Source of the DNA: Mangrovivirga halotolerans
Lineage (GTDB): Bacteria; Bacteroidota; Bacteroidia; Cytophagales; Cyclobacteriaceae
DNA: 64,000 nt
Assembly (NCBI RefSeq): GCF_026241165.1
Contig: NZ_JAPFQN010000005.1
Coordinates: 62,001-126,000 of the forward strand
Reading direction: 5' to 3'
Below are positions 35,985 to 46,329 of the stretch, in pieces; position 1 is the stretch's first letter; every line of letters begins with the position of its first letter. Position numbers and translations under genes: made by a program. The notes under the pieces were generated by a model, which had not been told where the DNA came from, ran no database searches, and saw nothing but the letters and a program-made list of their open reading frames with translations.

Positions 35985-38900
35985 ATGAGCACTTATTCAG
36001 AATATCCAGTCTTCGAACCAAATCAAGTTCTTAGCTATACACATTTAAACGATCTTGTAGGGTACTTGGAAAAACAAGATCGAGATACTCGAAATAAATT
36101 AATAGGAATTGGCATCTTATGTGGATTGCAGCCTAGTTGGAAGCCCACTGAAGAAGTTGTTTATATTAGTAAGGGAACTGCAGTAACCTCTCAGGGGTTC
36201 CTGATAAGCTTAAAAGAAAATTTCTATAATAAGTTTTTGCCATATACACTTCCCGGAACTTCAATTGAGGAAAGTTCTGATGGTGAATTCGAGGACGAAC
36301 CTTATCATTTTTTCAAAGATCAGAATAATGAGAATATAGATATGTGGGAATTACTTCCTACTGATTTTGTGCAAGAGGAAGGTGAAGAAGAACCTGGTGA
36401 AATAACCGAAGAATTTTTAAATGAAAAGGTGATTCTCCTTTACCTGGAATGTGAAAGGGAGTCATTGCGTAATTGCGATATTAATGATTGTTCTGATAAA
36501 GGAGCTAAAATGACATTTGATATTCGGGTGATTGCCATAAATGAATCAGATGCAATTGATATTCTACATAAAGAAGAAGAGATAGCAAAATTACCAGTGC
36601 ACCTAAATGAACATCCAAAATTTAATCTTAATAACCTGAATATTGAAAAAATCAACCCTTCACGATATAATATAAAGAATTTCATTGAACTATATTCGAG
36701 AATAAAAAGCATCTTAGATGGATTGAAGCCTGATTTGATAGATGCACTTGAAAACTCATTTGAAACTTATCAATATCTACTAACAGAAATATATCCTGAA
36801 TCTGATTTTCCCTCAGGACCTTTCGATAATCTCTCCGGTCATCTAGCTCGTGTAAATAGTGATTTTGCCCAGAATTTAATATCTCTTCAATATTTATATG
36901 ATTTTTACTATGACCTCGTGCAGTCATATAATGAATTTATACATTTCGCTCATAAATTTGTAGCCGAGTGCTGTCCAAATCCTAAAAGATTTCCAAAGCA
37001 TATTTTGTTAGGAAAACCCGATCATAGCAAGACAGCCTTTTCACCAACTTCATTGGGTAATGATTTTAATCCAATATTGGCACAAACAGGATTGGCTCCA
37101 TCATCAAGGCCATTACAATACAGACACTATTTTATTCCTTCTATGATCTTTCAAGAGCAGGGGATGCTCTTAAATAAAATCAGGTCACTACATTATAGAC
37201 TATACCTGTCTGCATTCAGATATGATTCTTCCGTAATGAATCAAAAGGATATACAAATTACTCCTAGTAAGGATGGAGAATTTTATCTTTCAGAAAAATC
37301 TATCCCATTCTATTATGCATTTAATGGGTCAGATGATTTTCATGCTAACTGGTCGTTTAATAAAACAATTCGAAATGATTTAAATAGAATTCTGTCCTAT
37401 CAATTTATATCTGAAGCTAATGTACATCCTTTATTAAATAAAATGGATGATCATAATTTTTATAGAATTGAAGGCCATATAGGACAAGGACTGGCTACTG
37501 TAATGAAAAATTTGATCAACCAAAAGAAAGATTTGGGGTTATCATTTGCTATAGAACCTATATATTTTGGTTTGACTGGTAATAAAGATCAAGATAATGA
37601 GCAAATAAGTGAATTAATGAATTCAGCCCGTAGACTTTTAATGTGTAAAATGCGAGATCTGGATATTATATTTTTAATTCTAATTGCCATTCTCTTTTTT
37701 ATGTTGTTTATGCTTCTAATTCTTCTTTCAAGAATAGGAAGGAGTACTTTGAAAATGCCCCATTTAGACCTTGAATCTCATGCTGCAGAAACTATAGAAA
37801 AGGATTTTCCTGAGTCTCGCAACCGGGATTTTATCGATAAAAAAATCATAAGACAAAAAAGTGATAAAATCTTGAAAAAAATAAGAAATGAGAAAGGTTA
37901 TGATAAAGGAACGGTTGTTAAAGAAATTAATAAAGAATCACAAGTTAAGGATTTGGGCAATCTTTATTTGGCAATTAATGGGGAGGGACAAAAAGAAAAT
38001 TTATATGAGAGAACACATCGGGTAATAAAAAGGGAAATAAAGAAGGATACTGATGTTAAAACAATAACTGAAGCTATTTACCCGACTGTGGCATTAATGG
38101 ATTCGACAGAAGATCTAATGAAAAGCTTAAGTAGTGAAAGCATTTCTAAATTTGATTTTGAATTATTTGAAGCCAGATATAATTACTTTGTAGAAGCCTT
38201 CACTAATTTTGATAATCAAGATACACCTCAAATTTTGCAAAAAGATCAATATTATGCAGAGGCAAAGCAATATACTGCTGAGAAGAGATCTGTTCTGGCT
38301 ACTGATAATACACAATCCTTACTTGGGAACTTAAGCGGCGAGCTTTCAGAGCGGTTTTTCAATATTTTATCAGAGATGACTTTACCTGGTTATGCTAGTA
38401 AACATCCAGAAATGGAACATAAAGCCGGGGTGCCAAAAGGAGGTACTTTTGTAATATTATATGCCCACAAAGATTCTGTAGATGAAGATTTTAAAGAATT
38501 GATGGAAGAGTTAGGTGACAAATTCATTTTAACCAATGAATACTATATGACTATGGAACATCACTTAGCTAAAAAGAAAAAGATTTCCTTTCTCGAAGAA
38601 AAACTTGTAGCAGCAAAAAAGGCCCCTAAAATAAACGCTATGGCTGCGGTTAATTTCCAGCCATCAGATCCCTTAGATAATTATATTGTGTTGGGTGATT
38701 TCTGTATTTCAACGCAATGTTGCGATGGAGATTGTAGTGATATTTTTGAAGAAGAAGTGGAGCAAGGAGAGGCAACTATAACCGGGACAGTTAGGGATGC
38801 GGGAAAAGGGAATATGATATTTGGAGCTTCAGTTACAGCAATAAATATTAATACAAATGAGGCTAAAGAAACTGAAGTTGATGAAAATGGATACAGCTTA

Positions 38901-39557
38901 AATTTACCGGACGGTACTTATAAAGTTATAGCTAAAGCAAGGGCTTATGAGCAGAAATCACAAACTATTACAATTCAGCCTAATCAAACCTTAAATCTGG
39001 ATTTTGAACTGGAGTGGGAGAGGATAAATCGATTGGTAGTTGAATTATATGACGGAAGATCCGGTTATGATATAAATACAGATACAGGCAAAGAGGCTTT
39101 GAGATTTTATGGTAGTCGTTATAATTACTATAATTCCTTTGCTGAAAAAAATTATGTAGAATCTTCCGGAGAAGTGGATGAAAAAAATGCCGAAATAGTT
39201 GCTTCCTGGGTAGATACTATGATGAGTCCCAAATCAGATATTAATAAGATCAATAAAGAATATAAGAAAACGAATAGTGAGCTAGTGAAATTACTAGATG
39301 AAGCTGAAAATGAAAAATCAATACATCGAATTAACGAATCATTAAAAGTAGTTCATAATTCCTATTTAGATAAAATATCTCTTATCTCTCCTGAAAAAAT
39401 GAGTTCCGGAACTAAACGTACATTTTCGGAGGTCGAAAAAATTAATAAAAAATCATCTGTCAATTTGGGTAAGCTTACCAATGATTGGATAGAAAATAAT
39501 AATCTAAGTAAAAAGCCAAAGGTATTTGAAGCAATTAAAAAGCTTAAATTAAAATAG
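35985..39557 (+). CDS. Large injection-system protein with a single membrane helix and a carboxypeptidase-regulatory-like domain
   Basis: 1190 aa. The N-terminus YPVFEPNQVLSYTHLNDLVGYL and RNKLIGIGILCGLQPSW look like a conserved region of eCIS-linked Bacteroidota proteins, but I cannot name the family. One very hydrophobic helix of about 25 residues lies at 560-584, with a charged segment after it. Residues about 930-1010 read as a CarboxypepD_reg/CNA-B-like beta-sandwich (ITGTVRDAGKG, LPDGTYKVIAKARAYE). The C-terminus is helical and charged. It takes the place where Afp/PVC have a tail-fibre gene (Afp13). The helix could anchor the baseplate to a membrane. No signal peptide. Confidence 0.75.
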   Translation: MSTYSEYPVFEPNQVLSYTHLNDLVGYLEKQDRDTRNKLIGIGILCGLQPSWKPTEEVVYISKGTAVTSQGFLISLKENFYNKFLPYTLPGTSIEESSDGEFEDEPYHFFKDQNNENIDMWELLPTDFVQEEGEEEPGEITEEFLNEKVILLYLECERESLRNCDINDCSDKGAKMTFDIRVIAINESDAIDILHKEEEIAKLPVHLNEHPKFNLNNLNIEKINPSRYNIKNFIELYSRIKSILDGLKPDLIDALENSFETYQYLLTEIYPESDFPSGPFDNLSGHLARVNSDFAQNLISLQYLYDFYYDLVQSYNEFIHFAHKFVAECCPNPKRFPKHILLGKPDHSKTAFSPTSLGNDFNPILAQTGLAPSSRPLQYRHYFIPSMIFQEQGMLLNKIRSLHYRLYLSAFRYDSSVMNQKDIQITPSKDGEFYLSEKSIPFYYAFNGSDDFHANWSFNKTIRNDLNRILSYQFISEANVHPLLNKMDDHNFYRIEGHIGQGLATVMKNLINQKKDLGLSFAIEPIYFGLTGNKDQDNEQISELMNSARRLLMCKMRDLDIIFLILIAILFFMLFMLLILLSRIGRSTLKMPHLDLESHAAETIEKDFPESRNRDFIDKKIIRQKSDKILKKIRNEKGYDKGTVVKEINKESQVKDLGNLYLAINGEGQKENLYERTHRVIKREIKKDTDVKTITEAIYPTVALMDSTEDLMKSLSSESISKFDFELFEARYNYFVEAFTNFDNQDTPQILQKDQYYAEAKQYTAEKRSVLATDNTQSLLGNLSGELSERFFNILSEMTLPGYASKHPEMEHKAGVPKGGTFVILYAHKDSVDEDFKELMEELGDKFILTNEYYMTMEHHLAKKKKISFLEEKLVAAKKAPKINAMAAVNFQPSDPLDNYIVLGDFCISTQCCDGDCSDIFEEEVEQGEATITGTVRDAGKGNMIFGASVTAININTNEAKETEVDENGYSLNLPDGTYKVIAKARAYEQKSQTITIQPNQTLNLDFELEWERINRLVVELYDGRSGYDINTDTGKEALRFYGSRYNYYNSFAEKNYVESSGEVDEKNAEIVASWVDTMMSPKSDINKINKEYKKTNSELVKLLDEAENEKSIHRINESLKVVHNSYLDKISLISPEKMSSGTKRTFSEVEKINKKSSVNLGKLTNDWIENNNLSKKPKVFEAIKKLKLK

Positions 39558-39563
39558 GATCAT

Positions 39564-40847
39564 ATGGTAATTGCCAACCATATCGTACAAAGTGCCACCT
39601 TAAATTTTCGGTTTGATGAACAGGAGAATAATTTCAATTTGCCAGGTAAAATTGAAAGATGGTTTTTACAAAAAGCCATAAAACAAATTGAACAAAGCTG
39701 TGATGAGGTAGCTGATGCAAGTATTTACATTGAAATAGATGAATTAGAAATTGATTTAGGTCAAATTTCTTTAAAACAGTTTGAGGATGAGTTACATCAA
39801 GTATTTAAAAAGGAACTTCTTTCTAAACTAATCGAACATAAAAGAACAAATAATAATAAGAATATTAACAGAAAAAGTAAGATTGCTCAGGAATTAACCT
39901 TGATAGAGTTTCTATTCTTCTTTTTAAAAAAAGGTCACTTTTCATGGTCTAATTCTTTTTCATCAAGTAAGGAACTTGCTGAGGCAATTAAAAATTTTTA
40001 TAAAAAAAACCGGATTCAAAATATTGAAATATACATTTCTTTGCTTTGCCAAAAACAAATCCAAAATAGACTGATTTATAATTTCCCCGCAAATTTTATT
40101 GTTTGGCTGGTCAATAAACTTGTTGTGCAGGTTATTGAAGAAAAACAACTAAATATATCTAACCCATCTTTTATTGAGAATGAAGGTCAGAAAGAATTAT
40201 TAACAAAATTCACAAAGTGGATTACTACAATTGAAAGGGGTAAGATAAAGAACCCAACTATAGAAGAAGATAATATGGTAGGGCTAAATGATCAAACAGA
40301 TGAAAACAAACAGCAGAATCCATCAAATAGAAAGGATAGTGAGGATATGGGGCTTTTTGTGGCAAATGCTGGGGTGGTAATTTTAAACCCATTTATTTCA
40401 CTACTTTTTGAAAATTTAAATTTATTGAAAGAAAATGACTTTAAAACACAACGACTTCGGGAAAAGGGTGTGTGGATTTTGTTTTACATGGTCAATGGGC
40501 ATTTAGATTTCGATGAATCTCAGGTTGTCTTTCTAAAATTACTATGTGGTATAGCGATTGAAGAAGAGTTGAAATATAAACCGGTATTATCAAAATCTGA
40601 TAAAGCAGAAATAGAAATTGTAATTGAACACGCTATTAAATATTGGGAAGTTTTGAAAAATACCGGAAATGATTCTTTTAGAGAAACATTTCTTCAGCGT
40701 GAAGGGCTGCTGAAAATCCATGATCATTACTTAGAAATCACTGTAGAACAAAGAGGTGCAGATATGCTTATTGGGCAATTACCATGGCCCTTATCTTTGA
40801 TTAAACTGCCATGGCTGGACCGGAAGGTACATGTAAACTGGGCTTGA
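39564..40847 (+). CDS. Contractile-system tape-measure protein (CIS_TMP family, Afp14-like), short version
   Basis: 427 aa. The N-terminus has the family pattern: HIVQSATLNFRFDEQE, then YIEIDELEIDLGQIS. The C-terminus has FVANAGVVILNPFISLLFENL and the conserved end QLPWPLSLIKLPWLDRK. Afp14-type tape measures set tube length and are much longer in Afp and PVC, so this short form suggests either a short particle or a reduced helical ruler. The ruler part between the two conserved ends is only about 250 residues, with Lys/Glu/Asn-rich sequence. Confidence 0.85.
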   Translation: MVIANHIVQSATLNFRFDEQENNFNLPGKIERWFLQKAIKQIEQSCDEVADASIYIEIDELEIDLGQISLKQFEDELHQVFKKELLSKLIEHKRTNNNKNINRKSKIAQELTLIEFLFFFLKKGHFSWSNSFSSSKELAEAIKNFYKKNRIQNIEIYISLLCQKQIQNRLIYNFPANFIVWLVNKLVVQVIEEKQLNISNPSFIENEGQKELLTKFTKWITTIERGKIKNPTIEEDNMVGLNDQTDENKQQNPSNRKDSEDMGLFVANAGVVILNPFISLLFENLNLLKENDFKTQRLREKGVWILFYMVNGHLDFDESQVVFLKLLCGIAIEEELKYKPVLSKSDKAEIEIVIEHAIKYWEVLKNTGNDSFRETFLQREGLLKIHDHYLEITVEQRGADMLIGQLPWPLSLIKLPWLDRKVHVNWA

Positions 40848-40857
40848 AACAAAAACA

Positions 40858-43800
40858 ATGAAAACCAAGGTATCACCGGCCATTTCCCCCAACTCTTCAA
40901 CAACCAAAAAGAGCAGGGCAAACCATAGTCCTTATTTTCAAAAGAAAGTTCAGTCAAAACTAAAATCAGGTAAGAAAGATGATAAGTACGAGAAAGAAGC
41001 TGATAAAATGGCAGACAATGTGGTCGCTTCAAAACCATTCAATGAAGAAATAGATTCTACTCAAGAAACAATTCAAAAGAAAGGTCTTTTCTCACAAATT
41101 ACAAAAGGAGTTCAATTAAAAGGGATAGAGGAAATACAGAATAAGCAAGAAAAACAGGAACTTCAAAAGAAGGAAGACGAAGCTATACAGGCTCAAAATG
41201 AGGAAGAGATTCAATCAAAAAAGGAAGAAGAAGAATTACAAAAAAGTATTGATCTGGAAAATGAGGAGAATGAAAATATTCAACTGAAGCAACATGATGA
41301 AATTCAAAAAAGCGAAGATCTGTTTCAAAAGAAAAAGGAAGAAGAGAATAAAGAATCAAAAGACTATAAACTACAACAAAAACAAGATAATGATCTTCAA
41401 TTAGAGCAGGAGGAAGCAATTCAGGAAAAAGAAGAAGATCTTCAGGAGAAATCGGATGAAGATAAAATTCAAGCTAAAAGGAGCGAAAAACAAAGTATTA
41501 ATGATGGTGCCATAGAAGCTAAACTTAAAGAACAAAAAAGTAAAGGAAAGGGACTGCCTGAGCCTATTAAGGCAAAAATGGAAAAAGAATTTCGCGCAGA
41601 TTTTAGCGGTATAAGAATCCATACTGATGATACGGCTATCTTACTGTCAAAAATGCTTAAAGCCAAGGCATTTACTTATGGTAAGGATATTTTCTTTAAC
41701 AAAAATAATTTTAATCCTGACATAAAAGAAGGTGAACACCTGCTTGCCCATGAATTAACACATACCATACAGCAACGAGTTGTTGAAGAGAAGAAAGAGC
41801 AAGTGATTCAATTGCAAGAGGATGATAATGGGTATTATGTTCGTCCAGAAATATTAAAAGCAATTAGCATAGCAAGGTCGCAGATAGGAAAGATTAATTC
41901 AAAGTTGATCAATGCTGATAAAACCAGAATAGGCTGGGAAAAATTATATGAAATTTTCTTTACTGCTTTTGGGAATAAGGAAGTTATCCCAAAGCAGGTG
42001 ATAAAATATATTACAATGACCATGGTAGACGGAAAAAAGAAAGATGCCTTACCAAGCTGGTGTGGTATTTTCGTTTGGTGGTCATTAAAAAAGGCAGGAG
42101 TACCACTTCCGGATTGGAAATTAGGTCAGAATATTTTGCAACACACCATTCCAAGGAAACCTGGTGAGCTGCCTAGAAAAGGTGATATAGCATTTGATTT
42201 TCAACCAAACCAGCACTTTGCCATGGTGACCGGAGTGGAAGATCCGGAATCAGCAAAAGGAAAAGATTATAACAGTATAATGGTTGCCACGATCAATGGC
42301 AATACTGCCGGTAGTGATAATTTAGGAGGCCAGGTTGAAGAGAAGTGGGAGCCTATTGGTAAGTGGCGGCAAGATGCACAATCTGGCTTTATGGATCCCA
42401 TTGGTAAATTAAATATGCCAGATGTCCCCTTAGTGAAAACTCAGGTCACACCAGATGAGATTTCTGAACCTGAAGAGAAGGAGGGGGGTGAAGATAAACC
42501 AATTGATGAAGAAGAAGTAACTGAACTGCCTGCAGGGGAAAGTGAAGATATAATTTCCCCGGAAGAAACACCATCAGAGGAAGATACCAGTATAGAGGTG
42601 CAATTACCGGCTCCACCCTCGGTAGATGAAACTGAAGAAATTGCTAAAATTGAAAAGTTGGATATATCCGGTTCATCTGATGAGGCTATGGTAAAATATA
42701 CTGAAGCAAAACCTTCACAGATGGCCGACAACTTTAATACTTTGGGTCCAAAACTCGAAGAAAAAGCTAACTCTGAGAAAAAAGAATTAGCTGATAATCC
42801 ACCTAAATTAGAATTAAAAACCAGCGGTAAGGTCGAAGAAGGAATTACACCTCCGGATCAATTAGGTATACCCTCTGAAAGTGATATAACTGATGGTACT
42901 ACCGGAGCAGATCCTGGCAACCTTGAAGCAACTCCTCATGAAAATAAAGGACCTGCACCATCGAATGAGGAAAATAAAAAATTATTAGATAAAAATGACA
43001 ATGATGGTTTTTTAGCCTGGTTACGAAATAATATCAAAAGCTTTATGTCCCGTATCAAAACTACTGATGATGGGGTCAATACAAGTGCAGGTGATCGTCC
43101 TTCTGTAGAACTTAAAGGGGAATCCGATCCTGAGAGATTAAGAAATCAACGAGATGATGCCCAAGGGAAGGTGGTAACACAGCGTGATACAGTTACTGAT
43201 AAATTAAAAAATCATCCTGGACAAAAAAACATCCAACCTAAGGAAGTAAATGAAGAAAAAACAGCTAAGATAAACAGCGAGCCTACAGCAAATATAAAAA
43301 CTGAAAATAAGGATAACCTTAAAGATTTTGCCGAAGCCCAACTGCCAAAAAACGTCAGGGATAAAACTGATGAAATGATGCAGCCAGGATTGCAAGCAAA
43401 CCTAAATGAGGCCAAAACCAAAACACAACAAGCTGCAAACAAAAGAGATACTGAAAAGAAAGGAGAAATAGATACTGCAAAGTCGAAGGCGAAAAAAATT
43501 AGTGAAGACGCTGATAATGAACAGCGAAATATAGTTATAGAAAACAGGGGGAAAGTAGCCAGTAAGCAAAAAGAAGGTATCCAGGGGGCATATGACCATG
43601 TTAATTCATTTAATATAGAGGCGGATACAGAGCAAGTAAAAAGTAATAAAGAAATCACTGAAAAGGTTAAAACCTCGGAAGAAGATGCTAAAAAGGAATT
43701 AAAATCTGGTGAAGACAAGGCTGAAAAAAAGAAAAAAGAAAAAGAAAAGGAAGCGGCTGCCAAGAAACGGGAACTAGAAAAAGAACAAGAGAGTGATAGT

Positions 43801-46329
43801 TGGTGGGACAGAGTTAAAAGTGCGATCAAAAAAGCGGTTAAGGCTATAACAGATGCTATTGATTCAATTTTTAAAGCTTTGAGGAAGGCGGTTGCGGAAA
43901 TCATCGAAGCAGCAAAGAAATTAGCAGTAGATTTAATTAATAAAGCTCGAAAATGGGTTATTGATAAACTCAATAAGTTTAGGGACTGGGCTAAAAACCA
44001 GGTAAATAAATATTTGAAAGAGCATTTTCCTGGCCTCGCAAAAAAAATTAATGAAGGTATTGATGGTTTCGTAGATACTGCTATTGATGGTGTTAACTAT
44101 GTAGCTGATAAAGCAATTGAAGGAGTGGAAGCATTGGCTGATGGGTTGGCTGCAGCACTGGATAAAATCCTGGCTACATTTCAAGAGGGGCTCAAAGCGG
44201 CAGTGCAAATAGCGGGTGCAGTGTTAACAGGAGATTTTGCAGAAGCACTAAAAATTGCTATTAAGGCAGCTTGTAATATTGCCGGAATTGATCCTGGTCC
44301 AATCTTTGATTTGTTGGATAAAGCAAAAAAACTATTAACAGATATATTAAAAAACCCTTTAAAGTTTTTTAATAATCTAATGGCTGCTATTGGGGGAGGG
44401 GTAAGAAACTTTTTCTCTAATATTAAGCAGCATTTAATAAAGGGGCTAATCGGTTGGCTTACTGGCGCACTTGCTGAAACACCAATAAAATTACCGGAGA
44501 CTTTTGATGTAATTGGCATTTTCAAATTAGTTCTCCAGATTTTAGGTCTTACCTACGAAAATATCAAAGCCAGAATAATTAAAAAATTTCCTCCGGCGGA
44601 AAAAGTATTTTATGTTGTTGAAGAAGGTCTGTCAATCATTAAAAGAGTAATAACTGAAGGTCCTCAGGTCTTATGGGAAATTGTCAAAGAGAAACTCTCC
44701 AACCTAAAAGAAATGGTTATGGGAGCTATCAGGGATTATGTAATTAAAACAGTTGTATATGAAGGAATCACCTGGCTTTTAGGGCTTTTAAATCCAGCGG
44801 GGGCACTTGTTAAAATTCTAAAGCTTGCATATGATCTGATAATGTGGCTGGTAGATAAATTTCAGCAAATTGTTGATTTTGTTAAGTCGGTATACAATTC
44901 AGTTGCCGCTATTGCAAGTGGTCAAATAGAGGCTGCCTCAAAAAAGGTGGAAGAAGCGATGAGTAAGAGCTTACCTGTATTGATCAGTTTGCTGGCCTCA
45001 ATGGCAGGGTTAGGAGGTATTGGTCAAACAATACAAAAGTTGATAAAAAAAGTAACTGCACCAATAAATAAAATAATAGATAAGTTAATTGATAAAGGCA
45101 TTGCTCTGGTTAAAAAGTTCCTTAAAAAAGGAAAAGATGCTGTTAAAGGGGCAAAGGATAAATTAGTAAATTGGTGGAAGGCAAAGAAAAACTTTAAAGC
45201 AGCCGACGGTGAGAAGCATAAACTTTACTTAAAAGGTAAAGGAAAGTCGGCAAAACTAATGGTGGCCAGCGAAAATCCGGGACCCTATGAAAGTTTTTTA
45301 AAAGAGATTGACCCTGGCGATGATAAAAAGAAAGAAAAAGCACTGAAAAAAGCTAAGCCGATTGCCGCAAAAATCGATACTGAAAAGAATAAACCATTAG
45401 GGGGTAAAGATAAAAAGGAAAAGAAAAAACTATCCAAACAAAAAGAAAAAAGAATTAAAGAATTGCTAACTCAGTTGAGTGTACCTACAGCAGTATTGTT
45501 TGGTTCTGATCTTCCGGAATCTGATGTAAAGCATACTCCTGGAACTTATGGAGGTAGTTCTATGGGAAAATCTATGGAAGCAAAAATTCTCACCAAAAAA
45601 CTACCTAAGCAAGGAACAAAAGGATCTTCTCCAACCCAGGCAGCTCATACCCTGTATGATAAATTGAATCTAAGAAGACTTGGTAAAGGCGCTTTTTATG
45701 TTAGAGGACATCTTTTAAATGATAATATTCATGGTCCGGGTATTTGGAAAAACATGACGCCTCTTTCTGTAAAAGGCAATAAAAATCATTTACAAGATGT
45801 TGAAACAAAAGTTAAGACAGCAGTTTCAAGCGGGGCAATAGTTAGGTATAATGTAACTCCGAATTATAATCGAGCTTCATCTGCACCCTCTGATGAAAAA
45901 TTAAAAGGCACAAATATTGAACCCATAGACTGGCCCAAAGTAAAAACAATAAAAGAAGCAGAAAAATATGTGCCGACAACTCTTTCTTGTGAAGCTTATT
46001 TACTCGAAGAAAAAGGAGGAAGTTATAAAGACAAGAAAAACCTCGTTACGACCAATGTTGATAACCCTGTTGATCAGGCTCTAAGTAGTTACCAATTGGA
46101 TGAAACACAAATTGAACGAGTTAATTTATCAACTGATTCCAGTCAACACATTGCCAAAAATACGGGAATATCAGTACTCCAGGCCGGGGAAATAAAGAAC
46201 GCTATTAATGCATTAACAGCAAAAAAAGAAGCTATTAATTTCTACAATCAGCTAAAAAAAGAAAATAAAAAAGTATCTGATCAGACAATCTCCGAACTAA
46301 CTAAAAGATCTAATGTCGTTTTAAAATAA
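40858..46329 (+). CDS. 1823-aa toxin/cargo candidate: DUF4157 + CHAP-like amidase + nuclease-like domain
   Basis: The N-terminal about 230 residues are low-complexity, with repeated IQ/LQ-K-E units. The eCIS marker YEKEADKMADNVV lies near residue 45. DUF4157 follows (about 232-310), with the metalloprotease-like HELTH at 298-302. Next is a CHAP/NlpC-like domain (about 325-510) with C402 in PSWCGIFVWW, H453 in NQHFAMVTG and N480 in TINGN, a plausible amidase triad. A long helical region (about 850-1450) has amphipathic and hydrophobic segments. The C-terminal part (about 1590-1700) holds RGHLLNDNIHGPG (1616-1628) and NMTPLS, resembling DNA/RNA non-specific endonucleases with H1618 as catalytic base. 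The gene lies between the tape measure and the ATPase and is probably cargo. The nuclease is read from motifs only. Confidence 0.78.
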   Translation: MKTKVSPAISPNSSTTKKSRANHSPYFQKKVQSKLKSGKKDDKYEKEADKMADNVVASKPFNEEIDSTQETIQKKGLFSQITKGVQLKGIEEIQNKQEKQELQKKEDEAIQAQNEEEIQSKKEEEELQKSIDLENEENENIQLKQHDEIQKSEDLFQKKKEEENKESKDYKLQQKQDNDLQLEQEEAIQEKEEDLQEKSDEDKIQAKRSEKQSINDGAIEAKLKEQKSKGKGLPEPIKAKMEKEFRADFSGIRIHTDDTAILLSKMLKAKAFTYGKDIFFNKNNFNPDIKEGEHLLAHELTHTIQQRVVEEKKEQVIQLQEDDNGYYVRPEILKAISIARSQIGKINSKLINADKTRIGWEKLYEIFFTAFGNKEVIPKQVIKYITMTMVDGKKKDALPSWCGIFVWWSLKKAGVPLPDWKLGQNILQHTIPRKPGELPRKGDIAFDFQPNQHFAMVTGVEDPESAKGKDYNSIMVATINGNTAGSDNLGGQVEEKWEPIGKWRQDAQSGFMDPIGKLNMPDVPLVKTQVTPDEISEPEEKEGGEDKPIDEEEVTELPAGESEDIISPEETPSEEDTSIEVQLPAPPSVDETEEIAKIEKLDISGSSDEAMVKYTEAKPSQMADNFNTLGPKLEEKANSEKKELADNPPKLELKTSGKVEEGITPPDQLGIPSESDITDGTTGADPGNLEATPHENKGPAPSNEENKKLLDKNDNDGFLAWLRNNIKSFMSRIKTTDDGVNTSAGDRPSVELKGESDPERLRNQRDDAQGKVVTQRDTVTDKLKNHPGQKNIQPKEVNEEKTAKINSEPTANIKTENKDNLKDFAEAQLPKNVRDKTDEMMQPGLQANLNEAKTKTQQAANKRDTEKKGEIDTAKSKAKKISEDADNEQRNIVIENRGKVASKQKEGIQGAYDHVNSFNIEADTEQVKSNKEITEKVKTSEEDAKKELKSGEDKAEKKKKEKEKEAAAKKRELEKEQESDSWWDRVKSAIKKAVKAITDAIDSIFKALRKAVAEIIEAAKKLAVDLINKARKWVIDKLNKFRDWAKNQVNKYLKEHFPGLAKKINEGIDGFVDTAIDGVNYVADKAIEGVEALADGLAAALDKILATFQEGLKAAVQIAGAVLTGDFAEALKIAIKAACNIAGIDPGPIFDLLDKAKKLLTDILKNPLKFFNNLMAAIGGGVRNFFSNIKQHLIKGLIGWLTGALAETPIKLPETFDVIGIFKLVLQILGLTYENIKARIIKKFPPAEKVFYVVEEGLSIIKRVITEGPQVLWEIVKEKLSNLKEMVMGAIRDYVIKTVVYEGITWLLGLLNPAGALVKILKLAYDLIMWLVDKFQQIVDFVKSVYNSVAAIASGQIEAASKKVEEAMSKSLPVLISLLASMAGLGGIGQTIQKLIKKVTAPINKIIDKLIDKGIALVKKFLKKGKDAVKGAKDKLVNWWKAKKNFKAADGEKHKLYLKGKGKSAKLMVASENPGPYESFLKEIDPGDDKKKEKALKKAKPIAAKIDTEKNKPLGGKDKKEKKKLSKQKEKRIKELLTQLSVPTAVLFGSDLPESDVKHTPGTYGGSSMGKSMEAKILTKKLPKQGTKGSSPTQAAHTLYDKLNLRRLGKGAFYVRGHLLNDNIHGPGIWKNMTPLSVKGNKNHLQDVETKVKTAVSSGAIVRYNVTPNYNRASSAPSDEKLKGTNIEPIDWPKVKTIKEAEKYVPTTLSCEAYLLEEKGGSYKDKKNLVTTNVDNPVDQALSSYQLDETQIERVNLSTDSSQHIAKNTGISVLQAGEIKNAINALTAKKEAINFYNQLKKENKKVSDQTISELTKRSNVVLK

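Noticed and set aside
42441-42731. Minus-strand Ser-rich frame of 96 codons
   Set aside because: It mirrors the Glu/Pro-rich linker of the same toxin candidate and has no independent support.
43212-43973. Minus-strand open frame of 253 codons inside the toxin candidate
   Set aside because: It is the Ser/Phe-rich mirror of a Lys/Glu-rich coiled region on the other strand, a typical artefact.
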